From positions 558,001 through 622,000 of the forward strand of contig NZ_CP079925.1 in the NCBI RefSeq assembly GCF_019355935.1: DNA of 64,000 nt, written 5' to 3'. Shown one piece after another: positions 52,795 to 61,357 of this stretch (position 1 is the first letter of the stretch; each line of letters opens with the position of its first letter). A program made the position numbers and the translations under genes. The notes below the pieces were generated by a model. The model ran no database searches. It was not told the origin of the DNA and saw only the letters and a list, made by a program, of their open reading frames with translations. Origin of the DNA: Comamonas sp. Y33R10-2 (lineage in GTDB: Bacteria; Pseudomonadota; Gammaproteobacteria; Burkholderiales; Burkholderiaceae_C).

Positions 52795-55494
52795 TTACCA
52801 GTCTTCTTTGACAGCGAGAACGGCATCAGCACTGGCCGCTTTTCGCCCAGCCAGCCACGCCGTAATAACGCCTGCAAGTACTACCGCAGCACACAGACTG
52901 AGCAGACGCACGGCGGGCAGGCGCAGCGCCATCGTCCAATGAAAGCTTTGTGGGTTGACCACGTGCACCAAAATCACCGCCACACCCAGCCCCAGCAGCG
53001 TGCCGGCAATGGCGCCCAGTGTGGTCCAAGCCAATCCTTCTGCGGCCACCACGCTCAGCACATTGCGGCGGGTGAGGCCTAGGTGTGCCAGCAATCCAAA
53101 CTCTTTGCGCCGTGCCAACACTTGCGCGCTAAAGCTTGCGGCAATACCGAACAAACCGATGCCAATGGCCACGGCTTGCAGCCAGTAAGTCACGGCAAAG
53201 CTGCGGTCAAAGATGCGCAGCGATCTCTCGCGCAAAGATGTGCTGCTGACAAACTCCAGCGCTGGCGCTGCTTGCCCCGGAGTGGTGATCGCTTGCTCGA
53301 TGGCGGTTTGCAAGCCGGTTTGTAAATTGGTTGATGCGAGTGTGCTGCTGGGTGTGGGCCAGACGGCTAGTTCGCTGATCTGCGCTGCATTGCCTGTATC
53401 GCCTGAACCTTCCATTAGCGCCAGATAGTCCTGCCAGTCCAGCGCCACAGCACCGAACTGGCGAACATAGTCGCGCCAGATAGATGCTATGTAAAAAGTA
53501 GCTATAGGTCCTTTTTCTGCCTTGACTTGATGGCTAAAAGCCTTTGAAAGCAGTGGCCACTCATCACCGATTTTCAAGTCATAAAGCTGGGCCACAGCCT
53601 CGCTGATATGAACCGGTGTGCCGCTGCTGGGCGCAGTTATTGGCCCTTTAATCATTGGCCCTTCAATCCAAGGCAGTTGCATGGGGCGCTGTCCCGCTGA
53701 ATCTTCTTTCAAAGGACGCAGCAGCAGGCTAACAGCCGGGCGCTCAGGGCTTAGCACCAGTTGGCTGCTGCGCATGGGTAGGGCTCGCTCAACCCCCGGC
53801 AGCTGGCTGACGCGCAGCGCCGCGTCGGCAGGCAAAAGCGCTGCATCCACGCGGCTGGAGCCACCTGCAGCGCGCACATATAAGGGGGCGGGCAATACAG
53901 CATCCAGCCACTCCATCATGCTGGCGCGAAAGCTGGTGACCATGACGGTCAGTGCCACGGCCAGACTCAGGCTGGCCACCACACCGCCTACGGCCACGGT
54001 GGTTGCGTGGCGCATGCGGCGCGCACGCTCAAACGCCAGCATGGCCAGTGGCTGGCGTGACAGCTGGGCAGGAACCAGACCCAGCATCGCACCCAGCAGC
54101 CAAGGCAGCGCCGCCATACCTCCCAGCAGTAGCAAGCCCACGGCTAAGTAGGCGGCCAGCGGTATGCCTGCGATGGGCGGCATAAAGGCCAGCGCAACAC
54201 TGCCGAGCAGTAGTAGCAAGGCGGGCCACAGGCGCGGCTCTTTTTCATGCGTGTGCCCCAAGCCTTTGAGCGTGGCTGAGGGCGGTAAATCCATAGCAGC
54301 ACGTGCAGGCCACCATGCACCTGCCAGCGTGGCTGCAATGCCGAGCAGTCCAAACACCAGTGCGGCCACAGGGCTTAAGTTCAGCGCGGGCTGCACGCCC
54401 GCAAAAAAACCGCCCCCCAAATCGCCGCCCAGCACTTGCAGCGCCAGCCAGGCAAGGGCGCCGCCCAGTGCAATACCCGCGAAGCTGCCTAAAACGCCCA
54501 GCGCTAAAGCCTCTAGTAAAACCACAGCCATGCGCTGGTGTGGAGTGGCCCCCAAAACGGCGAGAAGCGCAAACTGCGGCGCACGCTGCGCGACGCTAAG
54601 CGCCAGTACGGAGAACACCAAAAACGCGCCAGTAAACAATGCCACCAGCGCCAGCACTGTAAGGTTGACGCGGTAGGCGCGAGACATCTCAGCCACGCGT
54701 TGCTGATCATCGCTGGGTTGCTGAATCAGCATCTGGCTTTGCCACGCGGAAAGAGCGTGTAGCTCAGTGGTGATCTGACTGCGGTCGCTGTGGTCCGTCA
54801 GCAGCAAATCAATGCGGTCTATGCGCTCAAACTGCTGCAGTTTTTGCTGAAGCGCAGCAATGTCCATCACTGCAATGGGAGCGCCTGTGGCGGCCACTGT
54901 GCCAGCAATGCGCAGCTGCTGAGGCTGGCCGTTAAGCAGCCATTGGATAGGGGTGTTAACAGCTTGCTCTGCGCTCAGGTTCAGCACCTGCAAGGCCGCT
55001 GAGTTGAGAAACACCGCATCGGGTGCAAACAGATCGAGCCGGTTGCCTCCTTCAAACAAACGCGGCATCAATGCGGGGGCAACGGGCGCAAGCTTTAGCG
55101 CATCGCTGCCCAACACGCGCAAGGGCGTGCCTTGGGTTGATCCTTGCGTGCTGCGTGCATTGGCATCGCCTGTGGCGGGACGGCTCTTGTTTGTAGGTAA
55201 AAGTACCGAAGTCTCCAACCAAGGCACGGCTGCAGCAACGCCTTGCAGCTTGGCCACTTGCGGGTAAAGCGACAGTGGCAGCCCTCCTTGCATGGTGTGC
55301 AACTGCAAGTCTGGCTGACCATTGACACTGCGCACCGCACGCGAGAATTCATCCAGCGCTGACTGGTTGATGACATGCACGGCAAAGCCCAGCGCCACGC
55401 CCAGCATGATGGCGATCAGCGCCGTGGCTGTGCGCCAAGGGTGCTGGCGCAGCTCTTGCCAAGAAAAGGTGCGAAGCAGATGAAGTAGAGGCAC
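52795..55494 (-). CDS. FtsX-family ABC transporter permease (MacB/YbbP-like), large
   Basis: An 899-residue membrane protein with an N-terminal anchor (TATALIAIMLGVALGFAVHV), a periplasmic domain, a first FtsX core (VLALVALFTGAFLVFSVLAL, then PQFALLAVLGATPHQ), a middle set of helices, a second periplasmic domain and a second FtsX core at the C-terminus (LARRKEFGLLAHLGLTRRNV). Such proteins couple ATP hydrolysis in the cytoplasm to work at the envelope. A LolD-like ATPase that could drive it is at 59391-60107, beyond the cobalamin genes. The substrate is unknown. Confidence 0.87.
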   Translation of the reverse strand: MPLLHLLRTFSWQELRQHPWRTATALIAIMLGVALGFAVHVINQSALDEFSRAVRSVNGQPDLQLHTMQGGLPLSLYPQVAKLQGVAAAVPWLETSVLLPTNKSRPATGDANARSTQGSTQGTPLRVLGSDALKLAPVAPALMPRLFEGGNRLDLFAPDAVFLNSAALQVLNLSAEQAVNTPIQWLLNGQPQQLRIAGTVAATGAPIAVMDIAALQQKLQQFERIDRIDLLLTDHSDRSQITTELHALSAWQSQMLIQQPSDDQQRVAEMSRAYRVNLTVLALVALFTGAFLVFSVLALSVAQRAPQFALLAVLGATPHQRMAVVLLEALALGVLGSFAGIALGGALAWLALQVLGGDLGGGFFAGVQPALNLSPVAALVFGLLGIAATLAGAWWPARAAMDLPPSATLKGLGHTHEKEPRLWPALLLLLGSVALAFMPPIAGIPLAAYLAVGLLLLGGMAALPWLLGAMLGLVPAQLSRQPLAMLAFERARRMRHATTVAVGGVVASLSLAVALTVMVTSFRASMMEWLDAVLPAPLYVRAAGGSSRVDAALLPADAALRVSQLPGVERALPMRSSQLVLSPERPAVSLLLRPLKEDSAGQRPMQLPWIEGPMIKGPITAPSSGTPVHISEAVAQLYDLKIGDEWPLLSKAFSHQVKAEKGPIATFYIASIWRDYVRQFGAVALDWQDYLALMEGSGDTGNAAQISELAVWPTPSSTLASTNLQTGLQTAIEQAITTPGQAAPALEFVSSTSLRERSLRIFDRSFAVTYWLQAVAIGIGLFGIAASFSAQVLARRKEFGLLAHLGLTRRNVLSVVAAEGLAWTTLGAIAGTLLGLGVAVILVHVVNPQSFHWTMALRLPAVRLLSLCAAVVLAGVITAWLAGRKAASADAVLAVKEDW

Positions 55495-55654
55495 AACTTA
55501 GTCCAGATAGGCAAGCAAGATAGAGCCAGAGATCTAGGGCCTGTTTCCTTGCTGTCACAAAGTGATCTTCGATCAATTTTCAACAAACCCTAGAGCTGCG
55601 CGTGCAGGCTTTTATCAAAATCATTTTTTAGCGCAACCCTATATGATGTCGTCC
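55495..55654. other. Intergenic region upstream of the B12 riboswitch
   Basis: These 160 bases lie between the divergent starts of the permease gene and the riboswitch and should hold both promoters. They are AT-rich near 55570-55640. I could not settle on convincing -35/-10 pairs. Confidence 0.4.
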
Positions 55655-55852
55655 TTTGGTGCTCGCGGCGTTGTTCTGACGCTGCAGTTAAACGGGAAAC
55701 ATGAAGGGCTGGCTTAGCGCCAATCCTCGCATGTACTGCCCCCGCAACAGTGAGTGCACAGGTTTAAAAAACCAGACTGTCTAAATCAGCCACTGAAGCG
55801 CATTGCGCTTTGGGAAGGCTAGGCAGTCAGTGCATCAGTCTGGATACCGGCC
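55655..55852 (+). promoter_or_regulatory. Cobalamin (B12) riboswitch
   Basis: The conserved pieces of the cobalamin aptamer are in order: GTTAAACGGGAAACATG (from about 55687), GCCCCCGCAAC (about 55738-55748), and the B12 box AGCCACTG (55788-55795) ... GGGAAGGC (55812-55819). CCAGACTG (55772-55779) can pair with CAGTCTGG (55836-55843). It lies about 200 bases upstream of btuB on the same strand, so it probably lowers expression of btuB and the two overlapping genes when cobalamin is plentiful. Confidence 0.92.
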
Positions 55853-55861
55853 AAACATGTG

Positions 55862-56007
55862 CCAGAGTCTTTAGAGCCTCTAACACGACCCTTGATACCT
55901 CGTTGCTTCGCCTTGTCGTACTTTTGTACTGCCTGCGGCTTCGCGCCTCGTCTCAAACGCAAACCTTTGGTTTGCTGGCTTGTGTTAGCTGCTCTTAGGG
56001 ACTCTGG
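55862..56007 (+). repeat. MITE-like element with 25-base terminal inverted repeats
   Basis: The ends CCAGAGTCTTTAGAGCCTCT AACAC-type (55862-55886) and its near inverse (55982-56007) match in the outer 8 and inner 7 bases, with most of the middle also pairing. The 95-base interior contains GCAAACC-TTT-GGTTTGC (about 55959-55975) and a GTAC-TTTT-GTAC palindrome. It stands directly between the riboswitch and btuB. No coding capacity and no target duplication are seen. Confidence 0.55.
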
Positions 56008-56057
56008 ATTGGTATGCATCTGGCGGGGACGCTAGTGCTAACTGTTCGAGATTTTTC

Positions 56058-57995
56058 ATGCATAGCTCTCTTTCCCTAACGGCACAAGGCCTTCGTACGC
56101 CGGTGTCTGCTTTCGCGCTTATCTCTGCGCCAGCTCCTTTCTTCACTTCATCGCGCCTGACTTGGGTTGCTGCGGCGGCAATGTCTGTTTGCGCAGCCAC
56201 TGCCTTTGCTCAAACAGAGCGGCGCATGGCTGAAACCGTGGTGACTGCCACGCGTTCTGCGGTGGCTGTTGATGACGCTTTGGCCGATGTGAGCGTGATC
56301 TCCGCAAAGCAAATTGAGGCGATGGCGCCGGCCCGTTCAGCTGCAGAGTTGCTGCAGCGTCTGGGCGGCGGCATACAGATGACTGGCAATGGCGGTCGTG
56401 GAGCTGCGCAAAGCGTGTTTCTGCGCGGCACGGCAAGCACACAGTCTTTGCTGCTCATTGATGGCGTGCGTTATGGCTCTGCCACCATGGCGGCTCCGGT
56501 TCTTGATAACTTGCCGTTGGAGATGATTGATCGCATCGAAGTGGTGAAGGGCCCAGCTTCTGCGATCTATGGCAGTGAAGCTATTGGCGGCGTTATTCAA
56601 ATTTTCACCAAGCGCGGCAAGGATGCAGACAAGCCATTTCTGGGTAATGGGTCTGTGACCGCTGGAGAGAACGGCTACAAGGCAGCATCTGCCGGCATGC
56701 GTGGGGCACAGGGCGGTTTTGACTATCAGCTCAACGTCAATCGTCTGGTCGATCATGGGTTTTCTGGTACCAATGCCAAGGCGGGCCTCTACACCTACAA
56801 CCCGGATCGCGATAGCTTTGCGCAAACCTCCGTGAACTTGGGCTTGGGCTACGCCTTGAGCCAAGATTGGCGCATCGACAGCAATTTTTTGCAGTCCGAT
56901 GGTCGCATTCACACCGATTCGGGTCTGGGCTCCAACCCTTATGCCGAATTGAAGACGCGTGTGGCAAAACTCAAGCTCTCCGGTAAGGTGCAGCCCAACT
57001 GGACGACATCGGTGTCGGTAGGCCAGTCGCGCGATGAGCAAAAGAACTTCGGCTCGCCGTATGGCAATAGCTTCTTCAATACCACCCAGCTTGAATACAA
57101 GTGGGACAACGAGATAGCAACGCGACTGGGTACGGTGCTGGTTGGTGCTGAGCGACTGGAGCAAAAGGTGGATGTGTCCAGCGACTATGCAATGACACGC
57201 CGCAATATCAATGCCGTCTTTTTGGGACTCAACGGCAGCGCTGGCAACCATTCGTGGCAAGGCAATGTGCGGCGTGACGATAACTCCCAGTTCGGCGGCA
57301 TGACGACCTATGGTTTGAGCTACGGCTACGAGCTTGCTAAGGGTCTGAGAGCCTACGCCTCGCATGGCAAGAGCATGCGCGCGCCGTCGTTCAATGATCT
57401 GTACTACGTGGATGCTTTATATCCCATGTACAACGGCAACCCGAATCTGCGCCCAGAAGAAGGCAAGAACAACGAGATTGGTCTGCAATGGAGCCGAGGT
57501 GTACAGCGTGCCAAGTTGCTGCACTTTGACAACAAGGTAAGTAACCTGATTGCTATTGGCAGCACGGGCATGACGAATCTGATGGGGCAGACTCGCCTCA
57601 GGGGTTGGAGTCTGGAGTACGGCATCAATGTAGATGGCTGGAATGCGTCGATGAACTACGACTACCTCGATGCCAAGCAAGCCGATGGCAAGCCTTTGAA
57701 TCGCCGCGCCAAAAATCAGCTGGCGCTCAATTTGAACAAGCGTGTCGGTGACTGGAAGCTCGGCGGTAGCCTGCTGCATGCCAGCAGCCGCAAAGACACG
57801 GACTACAACACCTATTCCAGCGTCACCTTGCCTGCCTACACCATCGTGGATTTGTATGCCGAGTACCGCATCAACCCAGAGTGGTCGCTGCAGGCACGCG
57901 TAGCCAATGTGGGCAACAAGCACTATGAAAGTGTTTACGGCTTCAATCAGCTCGGCCGTGCGGGTTATCTGACCCTGAAGTGGGCCATGCGTTGA
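56058..57995 (+). CDS. btuB: TonB-dependent vitamin B12 outer-membrane receptor BtuB
   Basis: The 645-residue receptor has an extended signal region ending ATAFA, a TonB box ETVVTATR directly after it, a plug domain (LQRLGGGIQMTGNGGRGAAQ, LLLIDGVRYG, VEVVKGPASAIYGS-like VVKGPASAIYGSEAIGGVIQ) and a 22-stranded barrel ending GRAGYLTLKWAMR. Placement directly under a cobalamin riboswitch supports cobalamin or cobamide as the ligand. The first 40 residues are unusually long for a signal peptide, so a later start is possible. The stop overlaps the next gene. Confidence 0.92.
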   Translation: MHSSLSLTAQGLRTPVSAFALISAPAPFFTSSRLTWVAAAAMSVCAATAFAQTERRMAETVVTATRSAVAVDDALADVSVISAKQIEAMAPARSAAELLQRLGGGIQMTGNGGRGAAQSVFLRGTASTQSLLLIDGVRYGSATMAAPVLDNLPLEMIDRIEVVKGPASAIYGSEAIGGVIQIFTKRGKDADKPFLGNGSVTAGENGYKAASAGMRGAQGGFDYQLNVNRLVDHGFSGTNAKAGLYTYNPDRDSFAQTSVNLGLGYALSQDWRIDSNFLQSDGRIHTDSGLGSNPYAELKTRVAKLKLSGKVQPNWTTSVSVGQSRDEQKNFGSPYGNSFFNTTQLEYKWDNEIATRLGTVLVGAERLEQKVDVSSDYAMTRRNINAVFLGLNGSAGNHSWQGNVRRDDNSQFGGMTTYGLSYGYELAKGLRAYASHGKSMRAPSFNDLYYVDALYPMYNGNPNLRPEEGKNNEIGLQWSRGVQRAKLLHFDNKVSNLIAIGSTGMTNLMGQTRLRGWSLEYGINVDGWNASMNYDYLDAKQADGKPLNRRAKNQLALNLNKRVGDWKLGGSLLHASSRKDTDYNTYSSVTLPAYTIVDLYAEYRINPEWSLQARVANVGNKHYESVYGFNQLGRAGYLTLKWAMR

Positions 57996-58858
57996 TCAAA
58001 CGCTTGAGGAGCAGCCTTGCTTTGGTGTTGGCTGTGGGCTGCACTGCGGCCATGGCCGCAACTCCACCGCAGCGCATCATCTCCCTGCTGCCCTCCGCCA
58101 CAGAGTCTGTCTGTGCGCTGGGGGCTTGCGATCGACTGGTGGGGGTTGATGAGTTTTCGTTAGAGCCGCCGCAGGTGCGCAGCCTGCCACAGCTGGGCAA
58201 GACTTGGCAGCCAGACATCGAGCGGATTGTGACGCTGCGCCCGGACTGGGTGTTGGTGGGGCGCTCTGCGGGCGTGATTGCGCGCCTGCAGGCAGCTCAT
58301 ATTCGCTACCTAGAGGTGGATGCGAGCAGCTTAGAGCAGGTGCGCGCCGTGCTGTTTAAGCTCGATGAGGTGCTGCAAACAGGACAGGCTCAAAATTTGT
58401 GGCAACGCATGCAGGCGCATGTGGATGCTGCAGCCCGACAGCTCAAGCAGCAGGGGGCGGCTGTGCCACGCATCTACCTTGAAGTGGATCCTGCCATGTA
58501 TGCGGCAGGGGCGACTTCGTTTATGGGTCAGTTACTGACTCGATTAGGCGCTCGCAATATCGCACCAGAGGGTGCCACTGCGTTCATGCGCTTGTCGCCA
58601 GAGTTTGTGCTGCGCGCCGACCCTGACCTCATCATTCTTTCTCACCATGGCGAGAGTCTGCGCAAGCTGGATGAGCGCCCCGGTTGGCCGCAAATGCGCG
58701 CTTTGCAGCCCGATCAACGCCCGCGCCGTGTTTGCCAGTTGAGCAAGGAAGACAGCCGCGTCGTAACCCGCCCGGGGCCGAGGCTGGATCTGGCGGCCAC
58801 CATTTTTGCTGCATGCATTGAGCGGCTCAACAACACAACATCTCATGAAACTCAGTAA
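57980..58858 (+). CDS. btuF: BtuF-like periplasmic cobalamin-binding protein
   Basis: The 292-residue product has a signal peptide (ALVLAVGCTAAMA) and the two-lobed metal/B12 binding-protein fold typical of BtuF: RIISLLPSATESVCALGACD, LVGVDEFSLEP, LPQLGKTWQPDIERIVTLRP and LILSHHGE-type later motifs. It starts at GTG 57980, overlapping btuB by 16 bases; TTG at 57992 is an alternative. BtuF hands cobalamin to the BtuCD inner-membrane transporter, but no btuC or btuD is in the window. Confidence 0.86.
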   Translation: MGHALIKRLRSSLALVLAVGCTAAMAATPPQRIISLLPSATESVCALGACDRLVGVDEFSLEPPQVRSLPQLGKTWQPDIERIVTLRPDWVLVGRSAGVIARLQAAHIRYLEVDASSLEQVRAVLFKLDEVLQTGQAQNLWQRMQAHVDAAARQLKQQGAAVPRIYLEVDPAMYAAGATSFMGQLLTRLGARNIAPEGATAFMRLSPEFVLRADPDLIILSHHGESLRKLDERPGWPQMRALQPDQRPRRVCQLSKEDSRVVTRPGPRLDLAATIFAACIERLNNTTSHETQ

Positions 58859-59375
58859 AAATTTTGACGAAGTCTGCTACCCGTTTATTTGCGAGACTTC
58901 GTACCTGTGCGACTTTGAGGTGACGACCGATGAGCTGTGCGCTTTGATTGGTAGCGCGTTGGAAGCAACGCCAGCCGAGTTCGCCGATCTGCGTTTAGAC
59001 CTTGAGCGCATTCAGCCTCTGGCTTTTCACATCAATGGCTCGATTCGCGCAAAGCTGGCGGTGGAGGAGGCGGATCTGGATTGGCTTAAAGAGCGCTTGC
59101 ATTACTACAGCGCGCAGGCTGGCGAGCGCATGCATGCCTTTGTGCTTCCGCGTGGCGCTGCGCCTGTGCCCCAGTTGCATCAAGCACGTTCTGTGGCCAA
59201 GAAGGCGATTCGCTGCATGGTTCGAGTGGAGCAAGAGGGGCGAGACATCCCCGACATCTTGCAGCGCATGTGCAACGTACTGTGCAATCTGTTTTTTGCG
59301 ATGACGCTGGCGGTGAATCAACGCCGGGGCGTGACGGAGGTGCCGTTCGTCAGCAAGAGCTACAAGGTGCGCTAG
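58845..59375 (+). CDS. Divergent PduO-type cobalamin adenosyltransferase-like protein, probably lacking key residues
   Basis: A 176-residue protein that resembles the helical-bundle part of PduO-type ATP:cob(I)alamin adenosyltransferase. D29 in TTDELCALIG stands for the usual VDELN motif; FVLPRGAAPVPQLHQARSVA corresponds to FxLPGGS...LHxARxVxRRAER; and MCNVLCNLFFAMT lies where LNRLSDLLF is normal. The N-terminal TRTGDDG ATP-binding segment is missing, RRAER reads KKAIR, and the LNRLSD Asn, Arg and Asp are changed. It overlaps the btuF-like gene by 14 bases and is the third gene under the riboswitch. It might be a cobalamin-binding or carrier protein rather than an enzyme. Confidence 0.68.
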   Translation: MKLSKNFDEVCYPFICETSYLCDFEVTTDELCALIGSALEATPAEFADLRLDLERIQPLAFHINGSIRAKLAVEEADLDWLKERLHYYSAQAGERMHAFVLPRGAAPVPQLHQARSVAKKAIRCMVRVEQEGRDIPDILQRMCNVLCNLFFAMTLAVNQRRGVTEVPFVSKSYKVR

Positions 59376-59390
59376 CCCAGCGGGGCTAAG

Positions 59391-60107
59391 CTAAGCAGCT
59401 TGCTCCATTCCGTGCGCTGTCAGTCGCAACACGCGGTCAGAGCGCTTGGCCGCTTCTGCTGAGTGAGTGACGAGGATGAGCGCCGTGCCGTTGTCACGGG
59501 TTTGCTGTAGCAGCAAGTCCATCACTTGCTGGGCGGTGGATGGGTCCAGGTTGCCCGTGGGTTCATCGGCCAGCAACAGGGGCGGCGAATGCACCAGTGC
59601 GCGGGCAATAGCCACGCGCTGCAACTGCCCGCCGCTGAGTTGCTGGGGCAAGCGCTGGCCCAACCCCTCCAGTCCCACGGCATTGAGCACCTGCTGCACC
59701 CGCTGCTCACCTTGCACATTCATGCGGTCCAGCAGCATCAGCGGCAGAGCAATGTTCTGCGCCACATCCAGATGCGGCAGCACATGAAAGGCCTGAAACA
59801 CAAAGCCCAGATGCGCTCGGCGCCAAACAGCGCGCTGGGTTTCATCTAACGTTGATAGGTCAACACCTTGATGGAGCACGCGGCCTTGCTGCCAGCTGTC
59901 TAGCCCGGCAAGGCAGTTGAGAAAGGTAGACTTGCCCACGCCAGAGTTGCCGACAATGGCGACAAATTCACCGGCCTGTACTTCGAAGCTGACATGCTCA
60001 AAAACAGCAGTTTGAGTCTGTATTGGTGACGTCGCTTCGCCGTAGCGCTTGGCGAGGTCTTGAACTTGCAAGAGGCAAGGGGCGAGTGATGAATCAGTAG
60101 CAGCCAT
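59391..60107 (-). CDS. ABC transporter ATP-binding protein, LolD/MacB-type
   Basis: The 238-residue ATPase has Walker A GNSGVGKS (53-60), signature LSGGQLQRVAIARAL (157 onward), Walker B LLLADEPTGNLD (about 178-188) and H-loop LVTHSAEAA. The LFVFQAFHVLPHL-like Q-loop region and STLDETQRAVWRRAHLGFVF are typical of ATPases paired with FtsX/LolE-type permeases. Its natural partner is therefore the large permease at 52795-55494, on the same strand but separated by the cobalamin module. It begins 35 bases after miaA, also on the same strand. Confidence 0.88.
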   Translation of the reverse strand: MAATDSSLAPCLLQVQDLAKRYGEATSPIQTQTAVFEHVSFEVQAGEFVAIVGNSGVGKSTFLNCLAGLDSWQQGRVLHQGVDLSTLDETQRAVWRRAHLGFVFQAFHVLPHLDVAQNIALPLMLLDRMNVQGEQRVQQVLNAVGLEGLGQRLPQQLSGGQLQRVAIARALVHSPPLLLADEPTGNLDPSTAQQVMDLLLQQTRDNGTALILVTHSAEAAKRSDRVLRLTAHGMEQAA

Positions 60108-60142
60108 GCAGCGATCTTAACGAGGGTGCTGCGGGGCTGGGT

Positions 60143-61150
60143 TTAGCCAGCGGCTCGCTGCGCTTGGTCAATCACAGCCATGGCGGCTGTTAACAGTTGC
60201 TGCTGCGCATCGGGCGCATCGCAGGCAATGGCGTGGCGCTGGGGCATGGAGCGCAGCCAAGTGATCTGGCGCTTGGCCAATTGGCGGGTCGCGGCAATGC
60301 CTTTTTCGCGCAGCAGGTAATGATTGATTTCGGGTAGGTTATGCGCGCTTTGCCAGTCCAACTCTTCCCATGCCTGGCGGTAACCCACGCAGCGCATGGA
60401 TGGCAGATCGAGATGCAGATCGCCGCGTGTGCGCAACTGGCGAACCTCGTCCAGAAAGCCTTGCTGCAGCATCAGATCAAAGCGCTGCGCAATGCGCTGG
60501 TGCAGCCATTTGCGGTCTTCAGGCTCCAAAGAGAAAAGGGCTGCAAGCCCTATCTGCTCTGCAGCACCTGCTTTGTTTTTTGTAGTGTGAAAGCTCGATA
60601 GCGGCTTGCCCGAAACATGCCACACCTCCAGAGCACGCTGAATGCGCTGGCTGTCGCCGGGGGCCAAGCGTGTTGCGGTGGTGGGGTCAACTTCGGCCAG
60701 CTTGGCATGCATGGCGGGCCAGCCCAGCTCGGCAGCTTGTGCGTCTAGCATGGTGCGCACGGCCGGGTCTGCGGCGGGCATGTCGTCCAGCCCATCCATC
60801 AGCGCTTTGAAGTACAGCATGGTGCCGCCCACCAGCAGCGGTATGGCGTTGCGGGCGTGGATTTCATCGACCAGCTTTTGCGTGTCGCGCACAAACTCGG
60901 CTGCGCTATACGACTGCAGCGGGTCGATGATGTCGATGAGGTGATGAGGCACAGCCGCCAGCTCGGCTGCAGAGGGCTTGGCTGTGCCAATGTCCATGCT
61001 TTTGTAGACCAAGGCTGAATCTACGCTGATGATTTCAGTTTTTTGCCCGCGCTGCGCCAGCAGTTCAGACAGCGCCAGTGCCGCAGCAGTTTTGCCCGAG
61101 GCGGTGGGGCCGGCAATGGCGATACAGGGCAGGGGATGTGAAGCAGTCAT
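60143..61150 (-). CDS. miaA: tRNA dimethylallyltransferase MiaA
   Basis: MiaA adds a dimethylallyl group to A37 of tRNAs that read codons starting with U. The 335-residue product has the P-loop [12 protein letters not shown] (14 onward), [43 protein letters not shown] and [13 protein letters not shown] motifs, all normal. It is not followed by hfq as in some enterobacteria; the LolD-like ATPase gene starts 35 bases downstream. Confidence 0.95.
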   Translation of the reverse strand: MTASHPLPCIAIAGPTASGKTAAALALSELLAQRGQKTEIISVDSALVYKSMDIGTAKPSAAELAAVPHHLIDIIDPLQSYSAAEFVRDTQKLVDEIHARNAIPLLVGGTMLYFKALMDGLDDMPAADPAVRTMLDAQAAELGWPAMHAKLAEVDPTTATRLAPGDSQRIQRALEVWHVSGKPLSSFHTTKNKAGAAEQIGLAALFSLEPEDRKWLHQRIAQRFDLMLQQGFLDEVRQLRTRGDLHLDLPSMRCVGYRQAWEELDWQSAHNLPEINHYLLREKGIAATRQLAKRQITWLRSMPQRHAIACDAPDAQQQLLTAAMAVIDQAQRAAG

Positions 61151-61175
61151 GGCGCAGAAATCATTACAGGGCTGA

Positions 61176-61211
61176 GATCAAAAAACAAATGGCCCGTGGG
61201 CACGGACCATT
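61176..61211 (-). terminator. Intrinsic terminator after the Bcr/CflA-type gene
   Basis: Read on the minus strand, AATGGTCCGTG / CACGGGCCATT form a near-perfect stem (one mismatch) followed by TGTTTTTTG. It is 147 bases after the exporter stop codon at 61358 and just before miaA. Confidence 0.75.
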
Positions 61212-61357
61212 GGCGTTTGCAGGCTGCGAAGGATAGCGCACCCTTTGGCTTATATGCAGCAGCAGGGCTTAGCCTTGAGCCAGTCGATTGGGCACAGCAT
61301 GCATTCTGAAAAAGTCTCTATAAAAAGAAAAACTGCTTTTTAAATGCCTCAAATATC

